A DNA stretch of 64,000 bases, taken from DATAEK01 sp036258055 (GTDB taxonomy: Bacteria > Acidobacteriota > Vicinamibacteria > Vicinamibacterales > 2-12-FULL-66-21). Positions 42,975 to 52,011 of this stretch are shown here, one piece after another (positions within the stretch are counted from its first letter, which is position 1; each line of letters starts with the position of its first letter). Where the stretch lies: NCBI GenBank assembly GCA_036258055.1, contig DATAEK010000282.1, forward strand, positions 99,027 to 163,026. Reading direction: 5' to 3'. The notes under the pieces are model-generated. The model was not told the origin of the DNA. It did no database searches and saw nothing but the letters and a program-made list of their open reading frames with translations. The position numbers were made by a program, and so were the translations under genes.

Positions 42975-43601
42975 CTACTCGGTCGCGAGGCGTTCACGGG
43001 CCGCGGACGCTCCTTCTTCCGCGTCAGCCGTGATGCGCGTGAACTCCTGGCGCGCGGATTCAACATAGGCTGCATCTTTCACGCTTCCAAGGTTGATTTC
43101 GACGTTGTGGCCGGCGCCGCGCAAGCCAGCGAGCAAGAGCTCGAGCGCGACGCGGACGTCGCTGGACGCATTCCGGTTGCCAAGTTCGGCGACGACGGCC
43201 GCCTGCGTAATGCCGGCGCGGCATTCGCGCATGACGTCGAGCGGCGTTTCCGTCGCTCCCCGCAACGCCGCCTGAATCGCGGCAGTCCGCGACGTCTTCT
43301 CTGCATCGCTCGTCTTGGGCAGCCGATAGGCGGCGACCACCGCTTCGTACGCCTCGGTGTCGCGATCGACGAGTGCTGCCAGTCGATCGCTGACCGTCGC
43401 GCACCGTTCGGCCACATCGCGCAGCCGGGTGAGATCGGCGTCGGTGGCGGCACGTGGCTTCGGAAGCGATCCCACCATCACGAGCAGCGATGCTCCCACC
43501 GCGCCTGCGAGGGCGGAGGCCGATCCACCTCCCGGCGCGGGATCCGAGCTGCGAAAGGCCGCGAGCAGGTCGACGACGGTGCGATCGATGAGTCTGGACA
43601 T
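42975..43601 (-). CDS. Cyclodeaminase/cyclohydrolase family protein (FTCD C-terminal type)
   Basis: A 208-residue all-helical protein of the formiminotransferase-cyclodeaminase C-terminal family. The diagnostic FRSSDPAPGGGSASALAGAVGASLL is at the N terminus, followed by RDTEAYEAVVAAYRLPK and ELGNRNASSDVRVALELL. Members release ammonia from 5-formimino-THF or act as methenyl-THF cyclohydrolase. ATG 43601 lies 4 nt after the hutI stop, so it probably serves histidine breakdown, handling the formimino group. Confidence 0.88.
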   Translation of the reverse strand: MSRLIDRTVVDLLAAFRSSDPAPGGGSASALAGAVGASLLVMVGSLPKPRAATDADLTRLRDVAERCATVSDRLAALVDRDTEAYEAVVAAYRLPKTSDAEKTSRTAAIQAALRGATETPLDVMRECRAGITQAAVVAELGNRNASSDVRVALELLLAGLRGAGHNVEINLGSVKDAAYVESARQEFTRITADAEEGASAARERLATE

Positions 43602-43605
43602 GTGA

Positions 43606-44886
43606 TCAGGATGGCAGCGAGCCGTGAACGATCCGCCCGCGCTTGACGACCGCCGCGATTGCCGGCGCACCAACGCGGATCAGGTTGATGGCGTCTCCGT
43701 TGACGATGACCGCGTCGGCGAGCTTGCCGGGTTCGAGACTTCCGGCGACGTCGGCGCGGTCGATCGACCAGGCCGCGTTGATGGTCGCGGCCACGAGCGC
43801 TTCCTCGAACGTCAGATTCATTGCAAAACAGCCGAGCGTGAGCGCGAATGGCATCGACGGCGTGAAGCCGCCGCCGGGATTGACATCGGTCGCGAGGGCG
43901 ACCGGCACCGAGGCGGCGATGAGATCGCGTGCCGGCGCGAAACGTCCCAGTTTCAGGTAGAAGGCCGCGGCCGGAAGGAGGGTGGCCGTGACGCTCGCGC
44001 GCGCGAGCGCGTCAATGCCGTGCGCTGAAGGGAATATCAAATGGTCCGCGGATCGCGCGCCGACGGCTGCGGCGACCTGCGATCCTCCGCTCGCGCCGAG
44101 CTCGTCGGCATGAATGCGCGGCTTCAATCCCGCACCCAGGCCAGCCTCGAGGATGCGGGTTGACTCCTCTGGTGTGAACACATCCGTCTCGCAGAACACG
44201 TCGCACCATTCCGCGAGACCCTCGGCGGCAACTGCAGGGATCATCTCGTCGAGAACGAGCTTGACGTACTCTTCGCGCCGCGCGCGGTACTCGACCGGAA
44301 CCTCGTGTGCACCGAGAAAGGTCGGCACGACGTCGATCGAGTGTGTATCGCCGACTCTCCTGATCGCGCGCAGCAGCTTCAGCTCGGACTCGACGTCCAG
44401 CCCGTACCCGCTCTTGATCTCGCAGGTCGTGGTCCCACAGGCGAGCATCTCGTCCAGACGGCCGCTCGTATCCTCGACGAGTTGATCTTCCGTGGCTTCG
44501 CGCGTCGCCCGCACAGTCGATACGATGCCGCCGCCGGCCGCCGCGATCTGGGCGTAGGTCTCGCCAGCAAGACGGCGGCGGAGCTCGCCGCGACGATCGC
44601 CCGCGAAGACGGCGTGGGTGTGCGGATCGACGAAGCCCGGAACGATCGAGGTACCGGCTGCGTCGAGAATCCGGGCGTCACGAGCCACGTCCACGCAGGT
44701 CGGCAGGTCCGCCGATCGTCCTGCGAACACGAGCCGCTCGCCCGCGACCGCAATGGCACCATCGGCGATCACCGCGATCGTTCCCTGGCTCGCGCCGCGA
44801 CGCGGTGCGGGTCCCGCGCAGGTGATGAGCTGACGGCAGTTGCGAAGGATCAGCGTCGCTGCCGGCCGCGAGCCGCTCGAGGTCAC
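43606..44886 (-). CDS. hutI: Imidazolonepropionase HutI
   Basis: A 426-residue amidohydrolase that opens imidazolonepropionate in histidine degradation. Metal ligands are in GFVDPHTHAVFAGDR, with EIKSGYGLDVESELKLL, then HADELGASGGSQVAA and the metal-binding Asp in ALATDVNPGGG. GTG 44886 overlaps the stop of the upstream DUF167 gene by 4 nt; the cyclodeaminase-like gene follows. hutU, hutH and hutG are not in this window. Confidence 0.95.
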   Translation of the reverse strand: MTSSGSRPAATLILRNCRQLITCAGPAPRRGASQGTIAVIADGAIAVAGERLVFAGRSADLPTCVDVARDARILDAAGTSIVPGFVDPHTHAVFAGDRRGELRRRLAGETYAQIAAAGGGIVSTVRATREATEDQLVEDTSGRLDEMLACGTTTCEIKSGYGLDVESELKLLRAIRRVGDTHSIDVVPTFLGAHEVPVEYRARREEYVKLVLDEMIPAVAAEGLAEWCDVFCETDVFTPEESTRILEAGLGAGLKPRIHADELGASGGSQVAAAVGARSADHLIFPSAHGIDALARASVTATLLPAAAFYLKLGRFAPARDLIAASVPVALATDVNPGGGFTPSMPFALTLGCFAMNLTFEEALVAATINAAWSIDRADVAGSLEPGKLADAVIVNGDAINLIRVGAPAIAAVVKRGRIVHGSLPS

Positions 44887-45182
44887 GACCGAAGTATAGC
44901 GGACAGCTTCGCCTCGACTTGTTCGACGGTCACTCCGGCGACCGCGACTCGCTTGCTGCGCGAACGCTCACCGCTCGCGATCGAGATCTGCCGTTTGGGA
45001 ACGCGGAGTAACGCCGCGATGAACTCGATCAGTTCGTCGTTCGCGGCACCATCGACCGGCGCCGACGCCAGTCGAATCAGGAGAGCATTCTGGCGAACGC
45101 CCGCGACCGCCGAGCGGCCGGCTCGCGGGATCACTTTGATCGGGAGGTAGACGGAGTCGGCGCGAGACGTGAGGGGGAGCAT
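44883..45182 (-). CDS. DUF167/YggU family protein
   Basis: A 99-residue protein of the YggU (DUF167) family, of unknown reaction. The family signature is visible: IKVIPRAGRSAVAG, LLIRLASAPVDGAANDELIEFIA and the late KRQISIASGERSRSKRVAV. In many bacteria it sits next to yggS and a DivIVA-like gene, as it does here, which suggests a role with that group. ATG 45182 begins the frame. It overlaps the hutI start by 4 nt. Confidence 0.9.
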   Translation of the reverse strand: MLPLTSRADSVYLPIKVIPRAGRSAVAGVRQNALLIRLASAPVDGAANDELIEFIAALLRVPKRQISIASGERSRSKRVAVAGVTVEQVEAKLSAILRS

Positions 45183-45198
45183 TTCGTGTGTCGAGACG

Positions 45199-45375
45199 AG
45201 GAGGCGGAGTTGGAGGAGGCGGAGGCGCGGAGATCTTCTACACGGAGGACGCGGAGATATTGTTGAAAAGGGCTAGCCTGAACGAATTCACTCGACGTGT
45301 TCCTTTAGTTTCTTCGCGATCTCCGTGTAGAAGATCTCCGCGCCCTCCGCCCCCTCCAACTCCGCTGCCTCCGCC
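45199..45375. repeat. Long inverted repeat between divIVA-like and yggU genes
   Basis: Left arm about 45199-45258 and right arm about 45312-45375 are reverse complements; a 22-bp core (from cgcggagatc through the ctacacggag end) is perfect, and pairing of about 46 bp has one mismatch and one indel. The words GGCGGAG and GGAGAT recur within each arm. The spacer is about 53 nt. The element fills nearly the whole 200-nt gap. Confidence 0.88.
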
Positions 45376-45382
45376 GTGCCGA

Positions 45383-46003
45383 TCACCCTCTCTCATCCGC
45401 GACGCGCGGCGCCTCAGGGGCACGCGGGATTGAGGTCGGCACCTCGGACTGACGCGGGCGGTGGATCAGGACCTTGTCGTCAACCTTGTCCTGCTCGCGG
45501 ATGAACTCCAGCGCGCGATAGAGCGATTGAATCGACGCTTCGAGCGTGCCTTCGACGTCGCGGCGGCGCAGGCGCATCTCGTTGATGTCGCGTTCGACTT
45601 CTTCGAGACGGAGCTTGCTCTTCTGGAGCAGGAGATCGGCGCGTCCCTGCGCTTCACGAACGATCAGCTTCGACTCGTTCTGCGCGGCTTCCTTGATTTC
45701 GTCGGCGAGCCGCTGAGCGGTAAGGAGCGTATTGCGCAGGTTGGCTTCGCGCTCACGATGCTCGGTCAGGAGCGCCTCGGTGCGTACGAGATCCTGCCGG
45801 AGTCGATCGAGGTCGCGGAGCGCGTGCTCGTAGTCGTCGGCCGCTTCGGTCAGAAACGCAACGACTTCCGTCTTGTCGAACCCGCGCAGGACGGTGCGGA
45901 ACCGCTGCTGGCGCAGGTCGAGCGGCGCGATCCGCATGACGCGCTCGGGCGGAGACGAGCCGGCGTTCGCTGCGGACGTGCTTCCCGGAGTTTGCTCGAG
46001 CAT
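45383..46003 (-). CDS. DivIVA-domain coiled-coil protein
   Basis: A 206-residue protein with the DivIVA N-terminal domain (MRIAPLDLRQQRFRTVLRG, then KTEVVAFLTEAADDYE) and a long coiled coil to about residue 170. DivIVA proteins bind curved membranes and place division or wall factors. The N terminus has 21 additional residues before MRIAPLD; ATG 46003 is chosen because it shares a base with the yggS stop (TGATG), but internal ATG 45940 is possible. Part of the yggS-divIVA-yggU gene string. Confidence 0.9.
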   Translation of the reverse strand: MLEQTPGSTSAANAGSSPPERVMRIAPLDLRQQRFRTVLRGFDKTEVVAFLTEAADDYEHALRDLDRLRQDLVRTEALLTEHREREANLRNTLLTAQRLADEIKEAAQNESKLIVREAQGRADLLLQKSKLRLEEVERDINEMRLRRRDVEGTLEASIQSLYRALEFIREQDKVDDKVLIHRPRQSEVPTSIPRAPEAPRVADERG

Positions 46004-46701
46004 CAGACCCTCGCTTGTCGTGTACCGAAAATCGCGGTTCCCACACGAACCATCGTGGATCCCTCTTCCACCGCGGCCTCGAAATCGTGACTCATCCCCA
46101 TCGACAGATGCCGCAACGCCGTTCGGGATACTCCTTCATCCAACAGACGCTCGCGCAACTCGCGCAGCCGCACGAACCAGGGGCGCGTCTGCTCCTGATC
46201 CTCGTTCCAAGGGGGAAGGAGCATCAGGCCTGTGAGCGTCACGGCTCGCGCCTCGATCGCGGCGCGGATCAGCCGTTCTGCGTCATCCAGCGGCGCGCCG
46301 AACTTCGTGGCCTCGCCAGCGAGATCCACTTGAACCAGCACCTCCGGCCTCGTTCCCATCGCCGCCGCCGCATCGTCCAGGCGATTGAGGAGATCGAGCG
46401 AGTCGACGGAGTGGATGCACGCGAATGGACCGACCGCCTTTCGCGCTTTGTTCGACTGCAAGTGGCCGATGAGGTGCCACCGTATTTCCTTGTCGGACGT
46501 TTGTTCGATCTTCTGTAGGGCTTCCTGGACGCGATTCTCACCGAAGTCGCGCTGGCCGGCGGCATACGCCTCGCGCACGGCTTCGGCGCCGAACGTCTTC
46601 GAGACCGCGATAAGGGTCACGTCCGAAGCGGATCGGCCGGAACGGCGGGCCGCAGCCGCGATGCGGCTGCGGACCGCGTCGAGATTCTCGGCGATCGACA
46701 C
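46003..46701 (-). CDS. yggS: PLP homeostasis protein YggS (PLPBP)
   Basis: A 232-residue single-domain PLP-binding protein with the alanine-racemase N-terminal barrel but no second domain. The PLP lysine lies in LIAVSKTFGAEAVREAY; FGENRVQEAL, WHLIGHLQSNKARKA and the phosphate-binding LSMGMSHDFEAAVEEG and RVGTAIFG are conserved. It buffers the PLP pool. GTG 46701 directly follows the stop of the TPR gene. Confidence 0.95.
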   Translation of the reverse strand: MSIAENLDAVRSRIAAAARRSGRSASDVTLIAVSKTFGAEAVREAYAAGQRDFGENRVQEALQKIEQTSDKEIRWHLIGHLQSNKARKAVGPFACIHSVDSLDLLNRLDDAAAAMGTRPEVLVQVDLAGEATKFGAPLDDAERLIRAAIEARAVTLTGLMLLPPWNEDQEQTRPWFVRLRELRERLLDEGVSRTALRHLSMGMSHDFEAAVEEGSTMVRVGTAIFGTRQARV

Positions 46702-47682
46702 CTACTTCTTGATCTGGGTCAGGATCCCCTTGGCCTGCTCCGCGTACTGGCCGGTCGGCGCGAGCTTGAGGTACTCGTCGAAGTGGGTGGCCGCGTCCGG
46801 CATCTTGCCTTCGTTGAGATTCGCCATGCCGAGCCAGTAGTGCGCGTCTGCAAGCTTGGGATCGAGCTGCACCGCCTGCTCGAACTGCTTCTTGGCCTCG
46901 GGGATCTTGCCCGCGTTCCACATGATGACGCCCTGGTTGAACACCGCCGAGGCACTCGCTCCCCCGCCGCCCGGGCCGGCGGACGCGCCCGCGAGCTTCT
47001 GCGCCTGGCTGCTTGCTTCGGCAGCCTGATCGAACTTTTTCTGACTGTTATAGACGGTGGCCAGGCCGTTGTAGGCGTCAACGGAGTCCGGTTTGACCTC
47101 GATGGCCTTCTTGAACGCCGCTTCGGCGGCGTCGTAGTCCTTCTTCCGGAGGTTCACCGTGCCGATGTTCGTGTAGCACTCCACGCACTTGGGCGCGCCG
47201 GCGATCACTTCGTTGAACTTGGCGATGGCCTCGTCGTACTTGTTCTCGCCGCTCAACGCGACGCCGGCTTCGAACGCGCCCTTGAGCGCGTTGGCCTTCG
47301 CTTCGGCTTCCTTGCGGTCCTTGTCCGACGGCTCCGCGGTGCTGCCCGGGCGGAGTGAGAAGTTCACTTCCGACATGTCCATCGAGACCCGCTTGTTGAA
47401 GCTCTGGCTCATGCCGTCTTTTTCCGCGGTGACTTTGTATTGCCCAGGCTGAAGACCGATCTGAATGAACTCGCCCCGCTTGTTCGTCTTGACCTCGAAC
47501 TTGCGGTTCATGCCCTCGACCATCTCGATCGTGACTTTTGCGTCCGGGACCGGCTGGTTGTTGGCGTCGACGACCTTGCCCTTCACGCCGGCCTGTGCGA
47601 ACACCGGTGTCGCCAGCGCGGCGAAGCCGAGCACACACGCGCAGATGGCAAGCGACCGGCGGACGATGCATGCGCCCTTCAT
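46702..47682 (-). CDS. Secreted TPR protein with carboxypeptidase regulatory-like domain
   Basis: A 326-residue protein. A signal peptide of about 29 residues (ending in ATPVFAQ) is followed by a beta-sandwich domain of the carboxypeptidase regulatory-like type (VKGKVVDANNQPVPDAKVTI, then QPGQYKVTAEKDG), and from about residue 135 by five TPR-like repeats (for example YTNIGTVNLRKKDYDAAEAAFKKA). Such proteins are common in Acidobacteria and mediate periplasmic protein contacts; no function is known. ATG 47682 has GGAGG 5 nt ahead. It is the first gene of the yggS string. Confidence 0.88.
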   Translation of the reverse strand: MKGACIVRRSLAICACVLGFAALATPVFAQAGVKGKVVDANNQPVPDAKVTIEMVEGMNRKFEVKTNKRGEFIQIGLQPGQYKVTAEKDGMSQSFNKRVSMDMSEVNFSLRPGSTAEPSDKDRKEAEAKANALKGAFEAGVALSGENKYDEAIAKFNEVIAGAPKCVECYTNIGTVNLRKKDYDAAEAAFKKAIEVKPDSVDAYNGLATVYNSQKKFDQAAEASSQAQKLAGASAGPGGGGASASAVFNQGVIMWNAGKIPEAKKQFEQAVQLDPKLADAHYWLGMANLNEGKMPDAATHFDEYLKLAPTGQYAEQAKGILTQIKK

Positions 47683-47826
47683 GCGAACCTCCGTCTGGGT
47701 ATGAAGTGAGACCCGCGGGATTTCCAGAGAGCGGGTCCAGATTACGACTCGGATCAGAATCACAGGACGGTGCGGTACGCCCGTCCGGGCTCAGTTTACA
47801 CGAAGTCTGCGGGACACGCGGCAGAG

Positions 47827-48762
47827 CTACCGCACGTTGGTAATGAGGTATTCCTTGACCGCGCCGCGCCGTGACGCCCGGGAATTGATGGCCCGCCGTG
47901 CGCTGACCTTTTGAGCCCGCAATCCCGCCCGGCCGGCCTCGGGGCTGTCGGCGTAGAGCCGACGGATGTCGGGCGCGTCCGAGTTGCTGAGGAGAATCCA
48001 CGCACCCGCATCCGCGAGCCGGATCACGGCTTGCTGGAGCCGTGCCTGTTCTTCCGTGCCAAAACCACCCGCGGTGTACGAGGTGAAGCGTGCCGTGGCA
48101 CTGACCGGCGCGTAGGGCGGATCGAGGTAGATGAAGTCGGCGGCTTTCGCAGCTTTGAGCGCGCGCTCGAAGGGTTCGACCTCGAGGCTGAGCTCCGGCT
48201 TCGCCAGCGCCGCCGACAGCCGACGGAGATTGGCGGCGTCGCAGATCAAGGGAGATGTGTATCGACCCGCTGGAACGTTGAAGGCGCCCCGGGAATTCAG
48301 GCGGAACAAACCGTTGTAGCCGGTGCGATTCAGGTAGATCAGCATTGCCGCAAGCTCCGGGGTGTAGTGCGCCGCAGGGTCACCAGACGCGGCGGATTCC
48401 CGCAGCCGGTTGAACGCGCCATCACGGATCTCGTAGAAGTGCTGCCGCCCGCGGCGCCGATGACCGTCTTCCAGGGCCGCCAGCGAGGCAATCGTGTCGT
48501 CGACGGCGTCACGCACCATGCGGTAGCAGCCGATGATGTCCGCGTTGATGTCCGAGAGCCGCACCTCGCGGCCTTCGAGAAGCCCGCGATTGTGGCAGTC
48601 GAGAAAAACGGCGCCGCTGCCGAGGAACGGTTCGACGTATCGAGTGAATTCAACCGGGTAGTACGGGCGCAGTTGCGGCAGGAGCTGTCGCTTGCCGCCG
48701 GCCCACTTGAGGATCGGCCGGACCGCGGTGTCGGTGGCCCCTCGTGCGCTACGCCGGATCAT
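47827..48762 (-). CDS. Dam-type DNA adenine methyltransferase
   Basis: A 311-residue adenine-N6 methyltransferase of the Dam/T4Dam class. It shows the N-terminal LKWAGGKRQLLPQL, the SAM motif FLGSGAVFLDC and catalytic motif IV FIYLDPPYAPV; the middle segment is the target-recognition part. By family the target is GATC. There is no restriction enzyme partner nearby, so it looks like a solitary methylase. ATG 48762 overlaps the helicase stop by 14 nt; the longer frame upstream is a shadow. Confidence 0.9.
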   Translation of the reverse strand: MIRRSARGATDTAVRPILKWAGGKRQLLPQLRPYYPVEFTRYVEPFLGSGAVFLDCHNRGLLEGREVRLSDINADIIGCYRMVRDAVDDTIASLAALEDGHRRRGRQHFYEIRDGAFNRLRESAASGDPAAHYTPELAAMLIYLNRTGYNGLFRLNSRGAFNVPAGRYTSPLICDAANLRRLSAALAKPELSLEVEPFERALKAAKAADFIYLDPPYAPVSATARFTSYTAGGFGTEEQARLQQAVIRLADAGAWILLSNSDAPDIRRLYADSPEAGRAGLRAQKVSARRAINSRASRRGAVKEYLITNVR

Positions 48763-50773
48763 CGGCTGACGCGTCGAAGAAGCGCTCGATATCCGACAGT
48801 TGCAGGGTAACCGGCGCCGCCGGCAACGACGCCAGGAACCGTTTCCCGTACCCCATCGTCCGCAGCCGCGGGTCCAGGATCGCGAGCGCACCGCGGTCGC
48901 TGCGGTGCCGGATGAGACGACCGAGCCCCTGTTTCAACGCCAGGATCGCCAGTGGCACCTGATACTGCTCGAAGGCGGACTCTCCACGCGCGGCGATCGC
49001 TTCAATCCGCGCCGCGGTGATCGGATCGCCCGGCGATACGAACGGCAACTTGTCGATGATCACGCAGCTCAGTGCGTCGCCAACCACGTCGACGCCTTGC
49101 CAGAAACTGGAGGTGGCGAGCAGAACCGAGTGCGGCGTCGCCTTGAACTCGCGCAGCAAGGCCGACCGCGGTGCGCTGCCCTGAACGAGGATAGGGTACT
49201 CGAGCTCGGCGGATGCGATCCGTTCGACTTCACGCAGGTTCGCATAGCTCGTGAACAGCACGAACGCACGCCCGCGCGTCAGCTTGAGGATGTCGAGAAT
49301 CTGCCGCGCGGCCGCATCGACGAACTGCGGCGATCGCGGGTCCGGCATTTTCTTCGGCAGATACAGGATCGCCTGGCGCTGGTAGTCGAATTCAGAGTCG
49401 AGGCGGATCTCCTGCGCGCGCCGCAGGCCGAGCCGGCTGCGCACGTACTCGAAGGATCCATCCACCGTCAGCGTGGCCGAGGTCAGTACCGTCCCGCGCA
49501 TTCGATCGAAGAGCACCTCGCGCACAATCGATGAGACGTCGATAGGAGAGGCCCGCAGGAACACGCCACGGCCCCGCGTCTCCAGAAAGTACACGTAGTC
49601 CGGGTCGTCGGCGCGCAACAGGAAGCGGATCTCGTCACGCAGTTCGCTGGCGCGGCGGGAGAGGGCGAGGACGTCCTCCGGCACGTCCTTGGTCAGCGCG
49701 ATGTCGGCCTCGAGCGCTTCGAGCGCGGCGATCAGGGTCGCGCCCTCCTCGGTGAGCCGCTGCATGTTCTGGCTTCGCACCCGCAGACGGCTGTCGCTCG
49801 CGGCGCCGCCTGGCAGCTCGTGCCGCAGCATGTCCACCGCGGCAAAGAACGCCCGCGAGGCTTCGCGGATTCTGACTTCATCGGCGGCGATCTGCTCCGC
49901 GCGGTCCGGGTCCGAGACGAGACGTGCGCCGAGCGCACGGCCGACGTCACGCGCGAGATCGTCGAGGCGATAGCTGCTGACCGACAAGCCGAAATACTGG
50001 GTCGCCACGTCCTCGAGCTGATGCGCCTCGTCGACAATCGCGAAGCTGCAGCTCGGGATCACCTCGCCGAAGTTGCTCTGGCGGACCGCCGCGTCCGCGC
50101 AGAGCAGATGGTGATTGACGATCACGACGTCGGACTCGGCCGCGCGTTGACGCATGCGGACGACGAAGCACTCCTGATAGCGCGGACACTCCATGCCGAC
50201 GCAGTTCTCGGTCGTCGCCGCGATGTCGTTCCAGAACGAGAGGTCCTCGGGCAGATCTTCGATTTCGGCGCGGTCGCCGGTCTCCGTCGTGTCGATCCAC
50301 TCGTCGATGACGCGCATGTAGTGGATGTGGCTGTACGCGTCACGCGGACGGCTGACCGGGGCCTGGAATCCCGCTGCCCGCAGGGCGTCGAAGCGATGCA
50401 GGCAAAGGTAGTTTCCCCTCCCCTTCATGTAGGTGGCGCTGAAGGGGACGCCAAGGCTCTCGCGGAGGACCGGCAGATCCTTGAAGAAGATCTGTTCCTG
50501 CAGGTTCTTGGTGCCGGTCGAGACGAGCGCGCGTTGCCGGCTGAGGATGGCGGGCACCAGGTACGCCAGCGTCTTGCCGGTGCCCGTGCCAGCCTCGGCG
50601 AGGAGGACACCGCCGTCCGCGAAGACCGCGCAGACGGCGTCCGCCATGTCCAGCTGTCCGGGACGCGCCTCGAAGCCGGGGAGCGCGCGGGAGAGCGGCC
50701 CGTCCGCCGCGAATGCGGCGCTGACGGCTGCGCTCAGCTCCGCTGCTCGGGGTACAGCGGGAACTTCCGGCAC
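48749..50773 (-). CDS. DinG/XPD-type ATP-dependent DNA helicase
   Basis: A 674-residue superfamily 2 helicase. Walker A is EAGTGTGKTLAYLVP, Walker B VDEAHQLEDVA; helicase motifs continue with GSAPRSALLREF and FWQGVDVVG. Four cysteines (NYLC, NCVGMEC, YQEC) between motifs Ia and II form the expected [4Fe-4S] site. DinG-type helicases unwind D-loops, R-loops and G-quadruplexes with 5'-3' polarity. GTG 50773 overlaps the end of glyA by 40 nt. A helicase of this type could deal with hairpin DNA, but the link is speculative. Confidence 0.92.
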   Translation of the reverse strand: MPEVPAVPRAAELSAAVSAAFAADGPLSRALPGFEARPGQLDMADAVCAVFADGGVLLAEAGTGTGKTLAYLVPAILSRQRALVSTGTKNLQEQIFFKDLPVLRESLGVPFSATYMKGRGNYLCLHRFDALRAAGFQAPVSRPRDAYSHIHYMRVIDEWIDTTETGDRAEIEDLPEDLSFWNDIAATTENCVGMECPRYQECFVVRMRQRAAESDVVIVNHHLLCADAAVRQSNFGEVIPSCSFAIVDEAHQLEDVATQYFGLSVSSYRLDDLARDVGRALGARLVSDPDRAEQIAADEVRIREASRAFFAAVDMLRHELPGGAASDSRLRVRSQNMQRLTEEGATLIAALEALEADIALTKDVPEDVLALSRRASELRDEIRFLLRADDPDYVYFLETRGRGVFLRASPIDVSSIVREVLFDRMRGTVLTSATLTVDGSFEYVRSRLGLRRAQEIRLDSEFDYQRQAILYLPKKMPDPRSPQFVDAAARQILDILKLTRGRAFVLFTSYANLREVERIASAELEYPILVQGSAPRSALLREFKATPHSVLLATSSFWQGVDVVGDALSCVIIDKLPFVSPGDPITAARIEAIAARGESAFEQYQVPLAILALKQGLGRLIRHRSDRGALAILDPRLRTMGYGKRFLASLPAAPVTLQLSDIERFFDASADDPA

Positions 50774-52011
50774 AGGGTTTCGACTTCCGTCTTGATGGCG
50801 CCGAGCGCAGCGTCGTCGTCCGGTGTTCGCAGCGCGCGGGCGATCATCTCGGCGATGACGTCCATCTCCGGCTCACGCATCCCGCGGCTCGTGATGGCCG
50901 GCGTCCCGATCCGGATTCCGCTGGCCACCATCGGCGGGTTTTGATCGAAGGGGATGGCGTTCTTGTTGACGGTGATGCCGGCTTTCCCCAGCGCCGCTTC
51001 GGCGACCTTGCCGGTAAGCCCGCGCGAGAACACGTCGACGAGCATCAAGTGGTTGTCAGTGCCCCCGCTGACCAGCCGGAAGCCTGCGGACGAGAGACCC
51101 ACCGCCAAACGGTTCGCGTTCGCGACAATCTGCCGCTGATAGTCGGCGAACCCTGGTTCCATGGCTTCCTTCAGGCACACTGCCTTGGCCGCGATGATGT
51201 GCATCAGCGGACCACCCTGGACGCCTGGGAACAGCGCTCGATCGAGGTCCTTCGCGTACTGCGCGCGGCTGAGGACGAGACCGCCCCGAGGACCGCGCAA
51301 CGTCTTGTGCGTGGTCGTCGTGACGAAGTCGGAATGCGGGACCGGGTTTGGGTGCACTTTCGCGGCGACCAGACCGGCGATGTGCGCCATGTCCGTGACC
51401 ACCGGGGACCCGACGTCACGCGCGACGCGGCCGAAGCGCTCGAAGTCAAAGACGCGCGGGTAAGCGCTCGCGCCGACCATGATCATCTTCGGCTTGTGCT
51501 CGTGTGCGAGCCGCTCGAACTCGTCGTAATCGATCCGCTCGTCGTCTTTGCGCACGCCGTAAGGCACGATCGTGTAGAGCTTCCCGGAGAAGTTCAACGG
51601 ATGCCCGTGCGTGAGATGCCCGCCGTGCGCGAGGTTCATCCCGAGGACCGTATCGCCCGGCTTCAGCAGCGTGAAGTACACGGCCATGTTCGCCTGCGCG
51701 CCCGAGTGCGGCTGCACGTTGGCGTGTTCGGCGCCGAACAGCTCCTTGGCGCGGCTGATCGCCAGCGATTCGGCGACGTCGACGAACTCGCAGCCGCCGT
51801 AGTAGCGTTTTCCCGGATATCCTTCGGCGTACTTGTTCGTCAGGACCGAGCCGGCTGCTTCGAGCACGGCCTGGCTGACGAAGTTCTCGGACGCGATCAG
51901 TTCCAGGCCGCTGTTCTGCCGATGGGTTTCCTGATTGATGGTGCGCGCAATCTCGGGATCGGTTTCCGCGAGCGCGCGCCACCGCAGCGGCATCTCAATG
52001 TTCGTGGACAC
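50734..52011 (-). CDS. glyA: Serine hydroxymethyltransferase GlyA
   Basis: A 425-residue PLP enzyme that interconverts serine and glycine with tetrahydrofolate. Conserved parts are NSGLELIASENFVSQAV, NKYAEGYPGKRYYGGCEFVD, the PLP lysine in VTTTTHKTLRGPRGG and GIRIGTPAITSRG. I use GTG 52011, which has AAAGG 7 nt upstream and overlaps the rpiB end by 17 nt; ATG six codons later is an alternative. Same strand order rpiB-glyA as in many bacteria. Confidence 0.96.
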   Translation of the reverse strand: MSTNIEMPLRWRALAETDPEIARTINQETHRQNSGLELIASENFVSQAVLEAAGSVLTNKYAEGYPGKRYYGGCEFVDVAESLAISRAKELFGAEHANVQPHSGAQANMAVYFTLLKPGDTVLGMNLAHGGHLTHGHPLNFSGKLYTIVPYGVRKDDERIDYDEFERLAHEHKPKMIMVGASAYPRVFDFERFGRVARDVGSPVVTDMAHIAGLVAAKVHPNPVPHSDFVTTTTHKTLRGPRGGLVLSRAQYAKDLDRALFPGVQGGPLMHIIAAKAVCLKEAMEPGFADYQRQIVANANRLAVGLSSAGFRLVSGGTDNHLMLVDVFSRGLTGKVAEAALGKAGITVNKNAIPFDQNPPMVASGIRIGTPAITSRGMREPEMDVIAEMIARALRTPDDDAALGAIKTEVETLCRKFPLYPEQRS

